A DNA stretch of 64,000 nt from Methylobacterium fujisawaense (lineage in GTDB: Bacteria > Pseudomonadota > Alphaproteobacteria > Rhizobiales > Beijerinckiaceae), in NCBI RefSeq assembly GCF_014138435.1, contig NZ_JACJIM010000004.1, positions 186,001 through 250,000 of the forward strand. Reading direction: 5' to 3'. Positions within the stretch are counted from its first letter, which is position 1. The number at the start of each line of letters is the position of its first letter. This document shows positions 21,638-30,961 of this stretch, one piece after another. Under the pieces are notes generated by a model that saw only the letters and a list, made by a program, of their open reading frames with translations, was not told the DNA's origin and made no database searches. The translations under genes were made by a program, and so were the position numbers.

Positions 21638-21840
21638 AACCTTTCCTCCGGGACCGTGTTCAGGATCATAACGGTCGCGCAGGCCGCTGGTTCGCGCGGC
21701 GCGACTGTTTTTCGCGTGCGGCGGCGCACGGATCGAGTGTTCGAGAGTCGGGATGGTCGCGGACGGCTCGCGCAGATCTCGCCTGAGCTTGGCTATTACG
21801 GTGCGAATGTTCAGCCCTGTCCGGAGGGCGGCGGGCCGGG

Positions 21841-22485
21841 TCAGTGCCAGCGATCGAGGATCTCGGCGGTCGTCATGGTCTCGACCTGGTGGCCGTAACG
21901 CATCCGGTACATCAGCAGGAGGGCGTCGTGCGCCGCGTCGCAGGAGCTGCACAGGGCGTCGGTGGCCAGCACGATCCGGTAGCCGAGATCGACGCCGCCG
22001 AGCACGGCGGCCAGCACGCAGACATCCGTCTCGGCGCCGGTGACGATCAGCGTATCGACAGAGCGCGCCCGCAAGCGCGCGTCGAGGCCGGTCTCGAGCC
22101 AGGGCGAATAGACGGTCTTGTCGACGACCTCCGCGGGCGGGACCATCCGGGCGAGATCCGGGACGAGGTCGATCATGCCGGCGTCGAGGCGCTCCCGGGT
22201 CATGGCGGCCCAACGCTGCGAGTAGGTCGCCCAGGTGCCGCGGCCCTCGCCCGGCCGGGCGGCCGGGATGAAGCGGGTGAAGATGGTCCGCTCCGGATGC
22301 GCCGCCGCGAGGCGGCACACCTGCGGCAGGACGCGGTTCATCCACGGGGTCTGCCAGTCGGTGGGCTCGGCGAACATGCGCTGCATGTCGATGCAGAGAT
22401 GGACGCAACCCGTCCCCAGGGCCCCTCCGGAGGCTTTCCCCTCCGGCCGGGGAGCATTCGTCGATCGTCCGCTTCCAGTGTCCAT
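21841..22485 (-). CDS. Isochorismatase-like cysteine hydrolase
   Basis: 214 residues with the complete catalytic triad of the family: Asp33 in CIDMQ, Lys123 in DKTVYSPW and Cys156 in AETDVCVLA. The cis-peptide VTGAETDV is intact. Members hydrolyse amides or vinyl ethers (nicotinamidase, isochorismatase, carbamoylases, peroxyureidoacrylate amidase). The substrate cannot be told here. About 25 residues before the core are unusual and Gly/Ser/Pro-rich, so the real start may be later, though no better start codon is seen. Confidence 0.88.
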   Translation of the reverse strand: MDTGSGRSTNAPRPEGKASGGALGTGCVHLCIDMQRMFAEPTDWQTPWMNRVLPQVCRLAAAHPERTIFTRFIPAARPGEGRGTWATYSQRWAAMTRERLDAGMIDLVPDLARMVPPAEVVDKTVYSPWLETGLDARLRARSVDTLIVTGAETDVCVLAAVLGGVDLGYRIVLATDALCSSCDAAHDALLLMYRMRYGHQVETMTTAEILDRWH

Positions 22486-22573
22486 GTGCGCGCAATCAGG
22501 CCGGGTCGGCGTTGGTGTGAGGGTCGTCGGACGCGGCCGTCCCCGCCCCGCTTCGGGCGGGGACGGCGCGACG

Positions 22574-23083
22574 TCAGCGATCGGCCTTGGCGCCGGACAC
22601 CGTCAGGGAGAGGTAGCGCTCCGTGATCGGACGGATCAGCTTGCGCACCGCATCCGCCATGGCCTGCTCCTCCTTGAGCGACTGCTCGAAGGCGCTCCGG
22701 TGGCCCTGCTGTCCGGCGGCGTCGCTGATCGTGAGCAGCGACTCGTAGGCGGCGATCTCGAAATTCTCGAAGGCGTGGTTGGCGTAGGTGTTCTTCAGGA
22801 TCTCGTCCTGGGCCGGGGTGTGACCGAGCGCCATCATGTTCCCGACAAAGCCCAGGAAGCCCTCCTTGAGGGCCGAGGGGCTGTCGCCCAGGCTCTGGAG
22901 CGCCTCCTCCAGGCGCTGGCGCTGCCCGTGCGTCTCCTCGATGTGGCGGCGCAGGGCCTGTTCCATCTCGGGGTAGCGCTCCAGGCGCTCGACCTGCCGC
23001 TCCATGATCTGCAGCGCCTGCATCTCCACCGCATGGGTATTCTTCAGGGCCGTGACGTAGATCTCGCGGACGTCCATGGTCAT
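22574..23083 (-). CDS. DUF892 ferritin-like protein (YciE type)
   Basis: 169 residues, all helical, with the DUF892 pattern of paired E/H motifs: NTHAVEMQALQIMERQ, HIEETHGQRQRLEEAL, NHAFENFEIAAYESLL and EEQAMADAVRKLI. E. coli YciE-like proteins are four-helix bundles that bind two metal ions and are linked to stress. The gene lies on the same strand as, and about 90 bp upstream of, the hydrolase gene, so they could share a transcript. GAGG precedes the ATG. Confidence 0.88.
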   Translation of the reverse strand: MTMDVREIYVTALKNTHAVEMQALQIMERQVERLERYPEMEQALRRHIEETHGQRQRLEEALQSLGDSPSALKEGFLGFVGNMMALGHTPAQDEILKNTYANHAFENFEIAAYESLLTISDAAGQQGHRSAFEQSLKEEQAMADAVRKLIRPITERYLSLTVSGAKADR

Positions 23084-23393
23084 GGCGTTTGCCTCGTAGC
23101 AGTTGCGAGCCTGATGGCTCGTTCAACCAGCAAACACAGGCGCCGCGCGGCCAAGTTCCGGTCGGAAGGTCGCAGGAGGAGGCGCCGATCGAGCCTGTCC
23201 TGCGCCGTGCCGGGATCCGGACCGGCGCGGTTCCGGATCGACCGCCTCCGGCGCGCCCCTCCGGGGCCGGGCGCGCCCTCGACGCCCCGGACTGACGGCG
23301 CGGGTCAACCGGCCGGCGGCGTCGATGGGGAGACGCGGCTCCGGCGCCACGGTCGTCGCCCTGGCCGCCGCCTCGACGGGAACGGGGGGCCAA
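23084..23393. other. Intergenic region, promoter side of the DUF892 gene
   Basis: 310 bp between the PAS gene and the DUF892 gene, both on the minus strand. It should hold the DUF892 promoter, but I cannot point to clear -35/-10 boxes. No credible small gene is seen. Confidence 0.45.
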
Positions 23394-23993
23394 TCAATGC
23401 AGGGCGTCGCCGCGCTCGGTGCGCTGGCGGTCCGCGAGGCGCCGGCCGATCTCGATCAGCAGCGTCTCGGTCAGCGCCACCAGGGCGGTGTCGCGGAGCT
23501 GCGAGACCGTGTCGTGCAGCGAGAGGCACAGGTCGGCGGTCCGGCTGAGGGCGTCGTCGATCGTGGCCCCGTCGCGCTTCGCGAAGGCTGTGCCGGCGGA
23601 CTTGCTGTCCGAGATCTCGACGATCACCCCCCGGCCGGTGGACGGACGGCCGTCCTGATCGAGGTAGAAATGCCCGCGGGTGAACAGCCACCGCAGCCGG
23701 CCTTCCGGGGAGCAGACGCGGTACTCGGCCGTGTAGGAGCCGCCCGTGCGAACGCAATCCAGGATGACCTGCGAGATATGCGGCTGGTCGTCCGGATGGA
23801 CGGCCTCCAGGAGCTCGGCGAGGCTGACGCCGGCCCGCGACCGGGCCGGGCTGATGTTGAACAGCAGGGCGCTCACCGGATCGGCCCGCGCCTCGTCCCG
23901 GAGAATGTCCCACATCCAGAAGCCGACGCCGCCGGAGGCTTCGAGAGCCGCGACCAGAGCCGCCTTGGACACATCCTCGTCCGTTTGGGCCAT
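23394..23993 (-). CDS. PAS-domain signalling protein without an output domain
   Basis: About 199 residues. A PAS_3-like domain covers about residues 15-140 (GFWMWDILRD, then SLAELLEAVHPDDQPHISQ, YTAEYRVCSPEGRLRWLFTRGHFY). A helical tail of about 55 residues follows (LSRTADLCLSLHDTVSQLRDT). No kinase, GGDEF or HTH domain is present, so it may act through protein contacts or be a remnant. Start uncertain: in-frame ATGs lie 9 and 21 bases upstream. The promoter side holds ATCCC-GTT-GGGAT at 24064-24076. Confidence 0.75.
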   Translation of the reverse strand: MAQTDEDVSKAALVAALEASGGVGFWMWDILRDEARADPVSALLFNISPARSRAGVSLAELLEAVHPDDQPHISQVILDCVRTGGSYTAEYRVCSPEGRLRWLFTRGHFYLDQDGRPSTGRGVIVEISDSKSAGTAFAKRDGATIDDALSRTADLCLSLHDTVSQLRDTALVALTETLLIEIGRRLADRQRTERGDALH

Positions 23994-24192
23994 CCGTGGC
24001 ATCCCCGAGCGCATCGCCAAAACGGCCGCTGCCGCGCGCGCCCTCCGATCGTACACACTCCGTATCCCGTTGGGATCTGCAAGCGACACAATTAAGTGCG
24101 CATGTTGAGGGCGCAATATTGACCTGCGGCGTTCCCTCCCCGCCGCCGCATCGGCGTCTCGTCCGGGAGCGTGGACTCGGGTCGGTCGCCCC

Positions 24193-25044
24193 TCAAGCCC
24201 TGCCCTTCCAGGGGACCAGCACGCGCTCCAGGCACCGCATCCCGAACTCGAACAGTCCCGCGAACAGGCCGATCACCAGGATGCCCATCAGCACCACGTC
24301 GGTGCGCAGGAAGTTGGACGCGTTGAGGACGAGCTGGCCGAGGCCGGCCTGGGCCGCCACCATCTCGGCGGCCACCAGGGTGGTCCAGCCGACGCCCATG
24401 CCGATCCGCAGGCCGATCAGGATCTCCGGCAGGGCTGCCGGGAAGACCACGTGGCGCAGGACCTGCCAGGGGCTCGCCCCCAGGGCGCGCGCCGCGTTGA
24501 TCTGGTCGACCGAGGCGGAGCGCACCCCCGCGCGCGCGGCGAGCGCCACCGGGGCGAGGCAGGCGAGGAAGATCAGCAGCACCTTCGACAGCTCGCCGAT
24601 CCCGAACCAGATGATCATCAGCGGCAGGTAGGCGAGCGGCGGCAGCGGCCGGTAGAACTCGATCGGCGGGTCGAGGATGCCCCGGGCGATCCGGCTCGTG
24701 CCCATGGCGAGCCCGACGGGGATCCCGACCAGGGTGGCGAGCCCGAAGGCGCCGAGGACGCGCAGGAGGCTGTCGCGGATGTGGATCCCGAGCGGGGCGC
24801 CGTCGATCGCCCCGCGCCAGGCCTGCCCGAAGGCCGACAGGACCGCCTCCGGCGGCGGCAGGAACAGCGGCTTCACCCAGCCGGCGCCCGTGGCGACCAC
24901 CCAGAGGCCGAGGGCCGCGAGCACGGTTGCGACGCTGACCGCCGGCACCGGGATCCCGCCGCGGCGACGGGGTCCGGGGGGCGCCGGCGGATCCGCCGCG
25001 GAGCCCGAGGCCGCGTCCTGCGCCGTGCGGGGCGGCCCGCTCAT
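24193..25044 (-). CDS. tauC: Taurine ABC transporter permease
   Basis: 283 residues. After a Pro-rich cytosolic N-terminus come about six membrane helices of the BPD_transp_1 domain, with the EAA loop [31 protein letters not shown] that docks onto the ATPase. It forms the inner-membrane channel for taurine or other alkanesulfonates. It is the last gene of the three-gene operon and overlaps tauB by 4 bp. No tauD dioxygenase gene follows. Confidence 0.92.
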   Translation of the reverse strand: MSGPPRTAQDAASGSAADPPAPPGPRRRGGIPVPAVSVATVLAALGLWVVATGAGWVKPLFLPPPEAVLSAFGQAWRGAIDGAPLGIHIRDSLLRVLGAFGLATLVGIPVGLAMGTSRIARGILDPPIEFYRPLPPLAYLPLMIIWFGIGELSKVLLIFLACLAPVALAARAGVRSASVDQINAARALGASPWQVLRHVVFPAALPEILIGLRIGMGVGWTTLVAAEMVAAQAGLGQLVLNASNFLRTDVVLMGILVIGLFAGLFEFGMRCLERVLVPWKGRA

Positions 25045-25832
25045 CGGACGGCCTCGGGCCGGGCGCCGGCACCGTGGCGGATGCGCTCGAGGACGCGCTC
25101 CCGCACGGCGATGAAGGCGGGATCCGACTTCACGGCCCGCGTATCGCGGCCGCCGACCGCCGCCCGGGAGAAGGGCAGGTCCAGCGTCTCGACGATGCGG
25201 CCGGGCCTCGGGCTCATGATCACCAGCCGGGTCGCGAGGAACACCGCCTCCTCGACGTCGTGGGTGATGAAGAAGGCCATCTTGCCGGTCCGGTGCCAGA
25301 TCCGGAGGATCAGCTCCTGGATCTGCTCGCGGGTGAGAGCGTCCAGCGCGCCCAGCGGCTCGTCCATCAGCAGGACACGCGGGTCTCCGGCCAGTGCCCG
25401 GGCGAGGCCGACCCGCTGCTGCATGCCGCCCGAGAGCTCGTAGACCTTCCGGTCGGCGCAGTCGGGCAGGCCCACGAGGTCGAGCATTGCGCGGGCGATC
25501 CGCTGCCGCTCCGCCCGGGGCACGCCCCGCATCTTGGGGCCGAAGGCCACGTTCTCGGCCACGTCCAGCCAGGGCATCAGCGCGTGGCGCTGGAACACCA
25601 CGCCCCGCTCGGCCCCCGGGCCCCGGATCGGGGCCCCGTCGAGGAGGATCTGACCCTCGGTGGGCGGGAGGAAGCCCGCGATCGCCGAGAGCAGGGTGGT
25701 CTTGCCGCAGCCCGAGGCGCCGAGCGCCACCACGAACTCCCCGGGGCCGATGGTCAGGTCGATCCGCGACAGGGCGGCGACCGCGCCGGCACCCTGTCCG
25801 TAGCGGACGCTCAGGTTGCGGATCTCGATCAT
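25041..25832 (-). CDS. tauB: Taurine ABC transporter ATP-binding protein
   Basis: 263 residues. Walker A is [16 protein letters not shown], the ABC signature is [17 protein letters not shown], Walker B is [13 protein letters not shown] and the switch His lies in [13 protein letters not shown]. It drives uptake at the inner membrane. Overlaps of 4 bp with both neighbours give tauA-tauB-tauC tight coupling. The nitrate/sulfonate/taurine ATPase subgroup fits both the sequence and the partner proteins. Confidence 0.94.
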   Translation of the reverse strand: MIEIRNLSVRYGQGAGAVAALSRIDLTIGPGEFVVALGASGCGKTTLLSAIAGFLPPTEGQILLDGAPIRGPGAERGVVFQRHALMPWLDVAENVAFGPKMRGVPRAERQRIARAMLDLVGLPDCADRKVYELSGGMQQRVGLARALAGDPRVLLMDEPLGALDALTREQIQELILRIWHRTGKMAFFITHDVEEAVFLATRLVIMSPRPGRIVETLDLPFSRAAVGGRDTRAVKSDPAFIAVRERVLERIRHGAGARPEAVR

Positions 25833-26866
25833 CGGCCCTCCGGTCCGGGGACTGGCTCTTTCCGGGCCGCGTCCACGACGTCCGTCGTGACGAACCGGCC
25901 GTAATCCGGCGCCAGCGCCTGGACGCGCCCCTGCGCCTTCAGGAACGCGGCGGTCTCGGTCAGGGCCTTGGCGGCGGCACCGCCGAGCCAGGCCGGGGAG
26001 GCCTGCGCCTCCAGGGTCGGGAACCGGTAGGCCGCGAGACTCGCCGGCACCTGCGCCGGCGCCGAGCCGGTGATCCGGGCCACCGCCGCCACCTCGGGCG
26101 CGTCGGCATTCCAGGGCTTGGCGGCATAAGCCGCGTCCTGGGCGGCGATCAGCTTGACGAGCGTCACCAGGAAATCCCGATTCGCGGCCGCCCAGGCGCG
26201 GTCGACCACGAGGCCGTCGAAGGTCGCCTTGCCCCGGCGGGCGAGGTCGCCGGCCGAGACCACCACCGTGCCGGATGGCTTCACCCGGGCGAGCACCGGA
26301 TCCCAGATGAAGGTCGCGTCGATGTCGCCCCGCTCCCAGGCGGCGGCGATCTCGGGCGGGCGCATGTTGAGGATCCTGACATCCGCTTGGCCGAGCCCGG
26401 CCTCCGCCAGGGCGGCGATCAGCTGGTAATGCGCCGTCGACACGAACGGCACGGCGATCGTCTTGCCGCGCAGGTCGGCCACGCGCGTCACGCCGCTGCC
26501 GGCGCGGGCCACGAGCTGCTCGGCGTCGGCGATCTCGTCGAGGATCCAGAACAGCTGGATATCGAGACCCTGCGACGCGGCGGCCGCGATCGGGCTCGAT
26601 CCCGCCTCGCCGATCTGGACGCTACCCGAGGCCATGGCGCGGATCACGTCGCCGCCGCCGCCGAACTTGCGCCAGTGGACGGTGTAGCCGGTCGCCTTTT
26701 CGAGGGCGCCCGAGGCCATCAGCGCCCGGAACGGCACCACCATGTCCTGGTGGGCGAAGGTGACCTCCTTGTCGGCGGCCCGGGCGAGGCCGGGTGCCAG
26801 AAGGCCGAGAACCAGCGTTGCCAGGGTCGCGAGCGCGACGGGGCGGTGCGTACCGACGGATGTCAT
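25829..26866 (-). CDS. tauA: Taurine ABC transporter substrate-binding protein
   Basis: 345 residues with a Sec signal peptide (hydrophobic run ending GLARAADK). The mature part matches TauA closely in motifs recalled from E. coli: [73 protein letters not shown]. It binds taurine in the periplasm and delivers it to TauBC. The chosen ATG has GGAGGGGGA upstream. A TetR gene lies 206 bp upstream on the same strand. Taurine is the probable substrate; other sulfonates are possible. Confidence 0.92.
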   Translation of the reverse strand: MTSVGTHRPVALATLATLVLGLLAPGLARAADKEVTFAHQDMVVPFRALMASGALEKATGYTVHWRKFGGGGDVIRAMASGSVQIGEAGSSPIAAAASQGLDIQLFWILDEIADAEQLVARAGSGVTRVADLRGKTIAVPFVSTAHYQLIAALAEAGLGQADVRILNMRPPEIAAAWERGDIDATFIWDPVLARVKPSGTVVVSAGDLARRGKATFDGLVVDRAWAAANRDFLVTLVKLIAAQDAAYAAKPWNADAPEVAAVARITGSAPAQVPASLAAYRFPTLEAQASPAWLGGAAAKALTETAAFLKAQGRVQALAPDYGRFVTTDVVDAARKEPVPGPEGR

Positions 26867-27072
26867 GACGTGAAGTCCCCCTCCAGCCGGCCGACTCACA
26901 AGCGCGTCGGCCGGACGATGGCAGGGTCGGCCACGCTTGGCTTCGGAGGCAAGGGGGTTTGGGCCGGAGCGGCCGGAACCGCGGTGTCTCGTGCGGCCAC
27001 GGTCGAAGGCGGTCTGATCGCGCGGGCCGGCTGCCCTGCGGGGTCACGCCGACCGGCCCCCGGCCGGAGCAC

Positions 27073-27684
27073 CTAGCGAACCAGCCGCTCGACGATCGCC
27101 CGCACCTGCGCACGGTCGGCGGGGTGCGGGTCGACCGAGCGATGGATCGTCAGGCCCTCGATCATCGCGTCGAGGGCCTTGGCGGTCTCCGGCGCGAAGT
27201 GCCGCTCCAGGGCGGCGCGGCTCTTGGCCATCCAGTCCTGCATGACCCGGCGCAGCGGCGGGTTCCGGGCCGCGAAGGCATAGAGTTCGTAGCTCAGCAG
27301 CATCGTGCGCGGGCTCGCCCAGACGTCGCGCACGATCAGGTCGACCACGGCCTCGCAGGCCTCGTCGAAGGTCGTGGCCGCTGCGAGCCGGTCGGCGAAC
27401 CGCGCCGAGACCGTGTCGGCGAGCCGGGTGAACGCTTCCGTCAGCAGCGCGTCCAGGCTGTCGAAATGGTAGGTCATGGAGCCGAGCGGCACGTCGGCCG
27501 CCGCCGCGACCCGGCGGTGGGTCGTGCCGGCGACGCCGTGTTCGGCGACGACGTCGAGGGTCGCCTGGACGATGCGTGCCCGGCGATCCGGGTCGAAACG
27601 GCGCTGGGCGGTGGGCAGGGCAATCTCCGCGGATCCGGGATCACGTCCGCCCCACTGTAGCGCGCGCGGCCTGGATACGTACAT
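27073..27684 (-). CDS. TetR family transcriptional regulator
   Basis: 203 residues. The HTH spans about residues 30-80 (RRARIVQATLDVVAEHGVAGTTHRRVAAAADVPLGSMTYHFDSLDALL), followed by a helical effector domain. The ATG chosen lies inside a palindrome that probably is its own operator. It is divergent from the sugar acetyltransferase gene and stands upstream of tauABC on the same strand, so either or both may be targets. A later start cannot be excluded, because the first 25 residues are not HTH and no good ribosome-binding site is seen. Confidence 0.87.
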   Translation of the reverse strand: MYVSRPRALQWGGRDPGSAEIALPTAQRRFDPDRRARIVQATLDVVAEHGVAGTTHRRVAAAADVPLGSMTYHFDSLDALLTEAFTRLADTVSARFADRLAAATTFDEACEAVVDLIVRDVWASPRTMLLSYELYAFAARNPPLRRVMQDWMAKSRAALERHFAPETAKALDAMIEGLTIHRSVDPHPADRAQVRAIVERLVR

Positions 27685-27694
27685 ATGTACGCAT
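27675..27694. promoter_or_regulatory. 20-bp palindrome overlapping the TetR start codon
   Basis: ATaCGTACATATGTACGcAT has a perfect 14-bp core (CGTACATATGTACG) and two more matching pairs each side of one mismatch. It covers the regulator ATG and lies 87 bp ahead of the divergent maa-like gene. The size and symmetry suit a TetR dimer. Autoregulation is an inference. Confidence 0.65.
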
Positions 27695-27781
27695 GGCGAG
27701 ATCGCGCGGTGCCGGTGCTGACGGCCTGCGCGGCATCGCCGTGCCGGAACAGGCCGACGCGGCCGGAGGGGAGCCCTCACC

Positions 27782-28345
27782 ATGGACACCGAGATCATGA
27801 AGACCCAGAAGCAGCGGATGCTGGCCGGCGCGCTGTACTGCGCCGACGATCCGGAGCTGGCCGCCGACAACCGGCGCATCTCGGACTGGATGGACCGCTA
27901 CAACGCCACGCAGACGCGCAGCCAGCCCGAACGGCAGGCGCTCCTGGAGGAGGCCTTCGCCCGCGTCGGCCCGGGCTGCAACATCCGTCCGCCTTTCCAC
28001 TGCGACTACGGCTACAATATCAGCCTGGGCCGCGGCGTGTTCCTGAATTTCGGCTGCTGCATCCTCGACGTGGTGTCGGTCACCATCGGCGACATGACCC
28101 AGATCGGCACGGCCGTGCAGATCCTGACGCCCGATCACCCGCGCGACCCGGCGCAGCGTCGGCAGATGCTGGAATTCGGCCGTCCCGTGGTGATCGGCGC
28201 CAACGTCTGGATCGGCAGCGGCGCCATCATCCTCCCCGGGGTGACGATCGGCGACGATGCGATCATCGGGGCGGGCAGCGTGGTGACGCGCGACGTGCCG
28301 CCCGGCGCTACCGCCTTGGGCAACCCGGCCCGGCTGCGACCGTGA
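27782..28345 (+). CDS. maa: Sugar O-acetyltransferase (maltose/galactoside acetyltransferase family)
   Basis: 187 residues. The N-terminal helical cap ([21 protein letters not shown]) is the Maa/LacA type. A left-handed beta-helix of hexapeptide repeats follows ([37 protein letters not shown]). The catalytic His is His119 in LTPDHPRD. It transfers acetyl from acetyl-CoA to the 6-OH of sugars such as maltose or glucose, or of a Nod-like oligosaccharide. GGAGGGGAG precedes the ATG. It is divergent from the TetR gene. Confidence 0.92.
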   Translation: MDTEIMKTQKQRMLAGALYCADDPELAADNRRISDWMDRYNATQTRSQPERQALLEEAFARVGPGCNIRPPFHCDYGYNISLGRGVFLNFGCCILDVVSVTIGDMTQIGTAVQILTPDHPRDPAQRRQMLEFGRPVVIGANVWIGSGAIILPGVTIGDDAIIGAGSVVTRDVPPGATALGNPARLRP

Positions 28346-28390
28346 GGGGGCCGGGCGCGCCGAACCGGACTCCAGGGCGATCGCCGAGCC

Positions 28391-28461
28391 GCCGTCCCGG
28401 CGCCGGGACGGCCGGTTCTCCAGTCTCGGCCCGGCCCGCGACGGGCCTCGTCGCGGGCCGG
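28391..28461. terminator. Double hairpin between convergent genes
   Basis: A perfect 22-bp palindrome (GCCGTCCCGGC and its complement, 28391-28412) is followed by a perfect 12-bp stem CCGGCCCGCGAC with 7-nt loop (28431-28461). They lie between the convergent acetyltransferase and outer-membrane protein genes and probably end both transcripts, although no T tract is seen. Confidence 0.55.
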
Positions 28462-28559
28462 GCGCCGGCATCATGGCTCCGGTCGATGGTCCGGCGCTTT
28501 CCGGTTCTTCGCGTCCCGGTTCGGTCGGTTTCGGCCGGATGGCGTCCGCGGATGCGGGC

Positions 28560-30278
28560 TCAGTCCTTGCGGATCACGGCCACCGGATCGGCCGCGTCGC
28601 CGAACCCAAAATCGGCCAGCTTGTAGGAGAGCTGCACGAACCCGCCGTAGCGCTCGGTCTGGAACTTCATCGGGCTGGGCAGGGAGAACGCGAAGGCCGT
28701 CGTGCTGGCCTTGTCGGTCTGCATCCGCCAGTAGCGGCCGCCGACGCCGACGCTGACGGCCGGTGTCAGGTCGTAGGAGGCGATGCCCTCCAGGAAATAA
28801 CCGCCGCCCCGGCCGGATTCCGCCCCCGGGTTGATGTTCGGCCGGTTCCAGTGCCGGTCGACGCCGCTCAGCGACACGACCGGCAGGTAGGCGCCCTCCA
28901 GGCTCAGCCGGACCCGGTCGAACCGCGCCTCGCCGATGATGCCGACGCGCAGGGCGTTCCACTGCATGATCTCGCCGAGGGTCTTGATGCTGGCCGGCTG
29001 CGGATGGCTCGCGCAGATGTCGCCGCGCGCCACCTGCCGGCAGCCGTAACCGTTATACAGCTCGGAGAAGTACTGGTAGCCGAGGAACCCCCCGAGCTTG
29101 AACCCGTCCCGGCGCAACACGTCGTAGCCGAATTCGATCACGCCGTAGCCGATATCGCCGTCCTTGATCGGCGAATGCGTCTTCGAATAGGGGACTTCGA
29201 CGGGCGGGAAATCCTCGTCGGCGAGGCGCCCGCCCGTGACGCCGCCCGCGCCGAGGAAACCCTTGGCGAACAGGCCCGTGGGGTTGTGATCGAGCCGGAC
29301 GAAGGTCTCGCCGGCATGGGCATCGGTCTTCGCGTAGGTCAGGCGCGAATTGAGCTGGCCGGGCGCGTAGGGGTCGCCGAGCCTCTCGCGCGGGCTGCCG
29401 GAGCTGAAGAAGTAGCGCAGGCCGGCCTCGAGGCCCCAGGTGGCCGGGCCGGTCGATGACGGCGGCGGCCAGTCGGGCAGGCCGGCGGCTCCGAACCGGT
29501 AGTTCAGACCGACCCGGGTCAGGAAGCCGTCCGTCGCGATGCGGGTGCCGGCATGGTAGCCGGTCAGCACGGGATAGCTCGGGGCCGGGAGGACGGCACG
29601 GCTGCCGAGGTTATAATACAGACCCTCGACCTTGGCCGAGAGATGCGCGCTGAAGGCGTGCTCGATGCCGCCGCCGGCCACGTAGCCCAGGCGCGTCTCG
29701 CCGTGCCGGCCATCGAAGAGGGGAAAGCCTGCCAGCGTCACGTTGTTGTCGGTCCGGACGTTCCCGAAGGCGAGGCCGCCGGTGGCGTAGACGAGGGTCC
29801 GGTCGAAGGCGAAGCCGACCTTGCCGCGGATCGTGGTCAGGTCGTCCAGCCGCAGCCCGGAATGTGCGACGCTGCGGCGGAAATAGCCGCCGGCTTCGGT
29901 TGGGAAGGTGCCCCTCCAGCGATCGTAACCCCAGAGCCGGGTGAACTGGTGATCGACGGCGCCGCCGACGACGAGCCCGGAACCCAGTTGCCAATCGTAG
30001 CCGATCTCACCGCCCCCGATAAACCCGCTGTCGGAGCCCTGCTTCGCCGGGAGGACGGGGCAATAGCGTGCGCCGGGCTGCCCGCCCGGACCCGTGCAGA
30101 GGAACTGCGTGGCGCGATCCAGCGCGCCGTACCCGCCGAACAGCCCGGCATAGGCTCCGGTCCAGCTGAAGACAGGCAGGATGGGCGGCTCCGGGCGGGA
30201 AGCCCGTGGGAGATCCGCCGCCGGCACGGTCTGCGACAGGAGAACGAGAAGAAGTCCTGATCCCAATGTTCGTTGCAT
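28560..30278 (-). CDS. Outer-membrane protein with two beta-barrel-like halves
   Basis: 572 residues with a signal peptide ending TVPAADLP. Residues about 25-275 resemble the OMP25/31 or Omp_b-brl family of alphaproteobacterial porin-like barrels (WTGAYAGLFGGYG, GGEIGYDWQLGSGLVVGG, TTIRGKVGFAFDRTLVYATGGLAFG, GLNYRFG). A Pro-rich hinge follows, then a second region of beta-strand pattern (about 285-572; WGLEAGLRYFFSSGS, GFLGYQYFSELYNGYGC, VGVGGRYWRM). This second half recalls omptin-like or Protochlamydia-type outer-membrane domains, from memory. It has two Cys (YGC, DIC). The role is unknown. The start seven codons inside the longest frame gives the better signal peptide. Confidence 0.78.
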   Translation of the reverse strand: MQRTLGSGLLLVLLSQTVPAADLPRASRPEPPILPVFSWTGAYAGLFGGYGALDRATQFLCTGPGGQPGARYCPVLPAKQGSDSGFIGGGEIGYDWQLGSGLVVGGAVDHQFTRLWGYDRWRGTFPTEAGGYFRRSVAHSGLRLDDLTTIRGKVGFAFDRTLVYATGGLAFGNVRTDNNVTLAGFPLFDGRHGETRLGYVAGGGIEHAFSAHLSAKVEGLYYNLGSRAVLPAPSYPVLTGYHAGTRIATDGFLTRVGLNYRFGAAGLPDWPPPSSTGPATWGLEAGLRYFFSSGSPRERLGDPYAPGQLNSRLTYAKTDAHAGETFVRLDHNPTGLFAKGFLGAGGVTGGRLADEDFPPVEVPYSKTHSPIKDGDIGYGVIEFGYDVLRRDGFKLGGFLGYQYFSELYNGYGCRQVARGDICASHPQPASIKTLGEIMQWNALRVGIIGEARFDRVRLSLEGAYLPVVSLSGVDRHWNRPNINPGAESGRGGGYFLEGIASYDLTPAVSVGVGGRYWRMQTDKASTTAFAFSLPSPMKFQTERYGGFVQLSYKLADFGFGDAADPVAVIRKD

Positions 30279-30961
30279 GTATAGCCCCCAGCCACGCATG
30301 ATCGAAGGCCGAAGCGCCGACTTTATCCACTCCGTCAGATCTGATGTGTATTATAGAGCTGACGCAGGCCGGCCTCGTGCGTCCAAGCATGCTGTGAAGA
30401 TATGTTTATGTCAGAATAAACCGATTCGTAAGGTAAGAGATCAAAAAAAATTGATATGTTTACTGTAAAATAATCTATGAATGTATAAATAATTGCTGTC
30501 ATAAAAGCAATATACGAAATAATTCAAATGTAATATTCGTGCTTTATTCGAATGAGTGTGATCTTGTTTGCCTCTGCATGAGGCCGGGCGGCAGTACTTT
30601 CGATTCCGGTGATGCGTCCTTGCATCACCTGCGGCCTGTCCGGGCGCCGGTGCCCTTGTTCCGTGTCGCCGCGCCGATCGCCGCTGACGCCCGGCGGGGA
30701 TCGCGCCGTCCCGCCACGAAGCCCGTCAGGCGCGTTACGCGCAGTCCGCCATTCCGGAGAGCGCGATAGGTTCGCCCGTTCCCGCATCCGCTGGACGAGG
30801 CCGAGCCCCGTCTCGGGCTGGACGCACGCGGCGGATTCGATTCCGGGAACCATCCCGGCGGTCGGTGCCTTCCTGGGCGGGATTTCGGGCGGACCTGTGC
30901 CGGCCGCGACCCTTTGGGACATGCCCGCCCCCTCCCCCGGCGGCGAGAGAGGATATTTTCT
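30279..30961. other. AT-rich island and long intergenic region
   Basis: 683 bp between the divergent outer-membrane protein and Met-rich protein genes. About 30340-30580 is strikingly AT-rich, with runs such as TCAAAAAAAATTGATATG and AATAATCTATG, against about 70% G+C elsewhere. A small hairpin (ATTGCT...AGCAAT) lies at 30492-30511. I see no credible gene. It may hold both promoters and nucleoid-protein binding sites, or mark inserted DNA. The stretch 30580-30961 is normal GC-rich sequence with no recognised gene. Confidence 0.6.
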
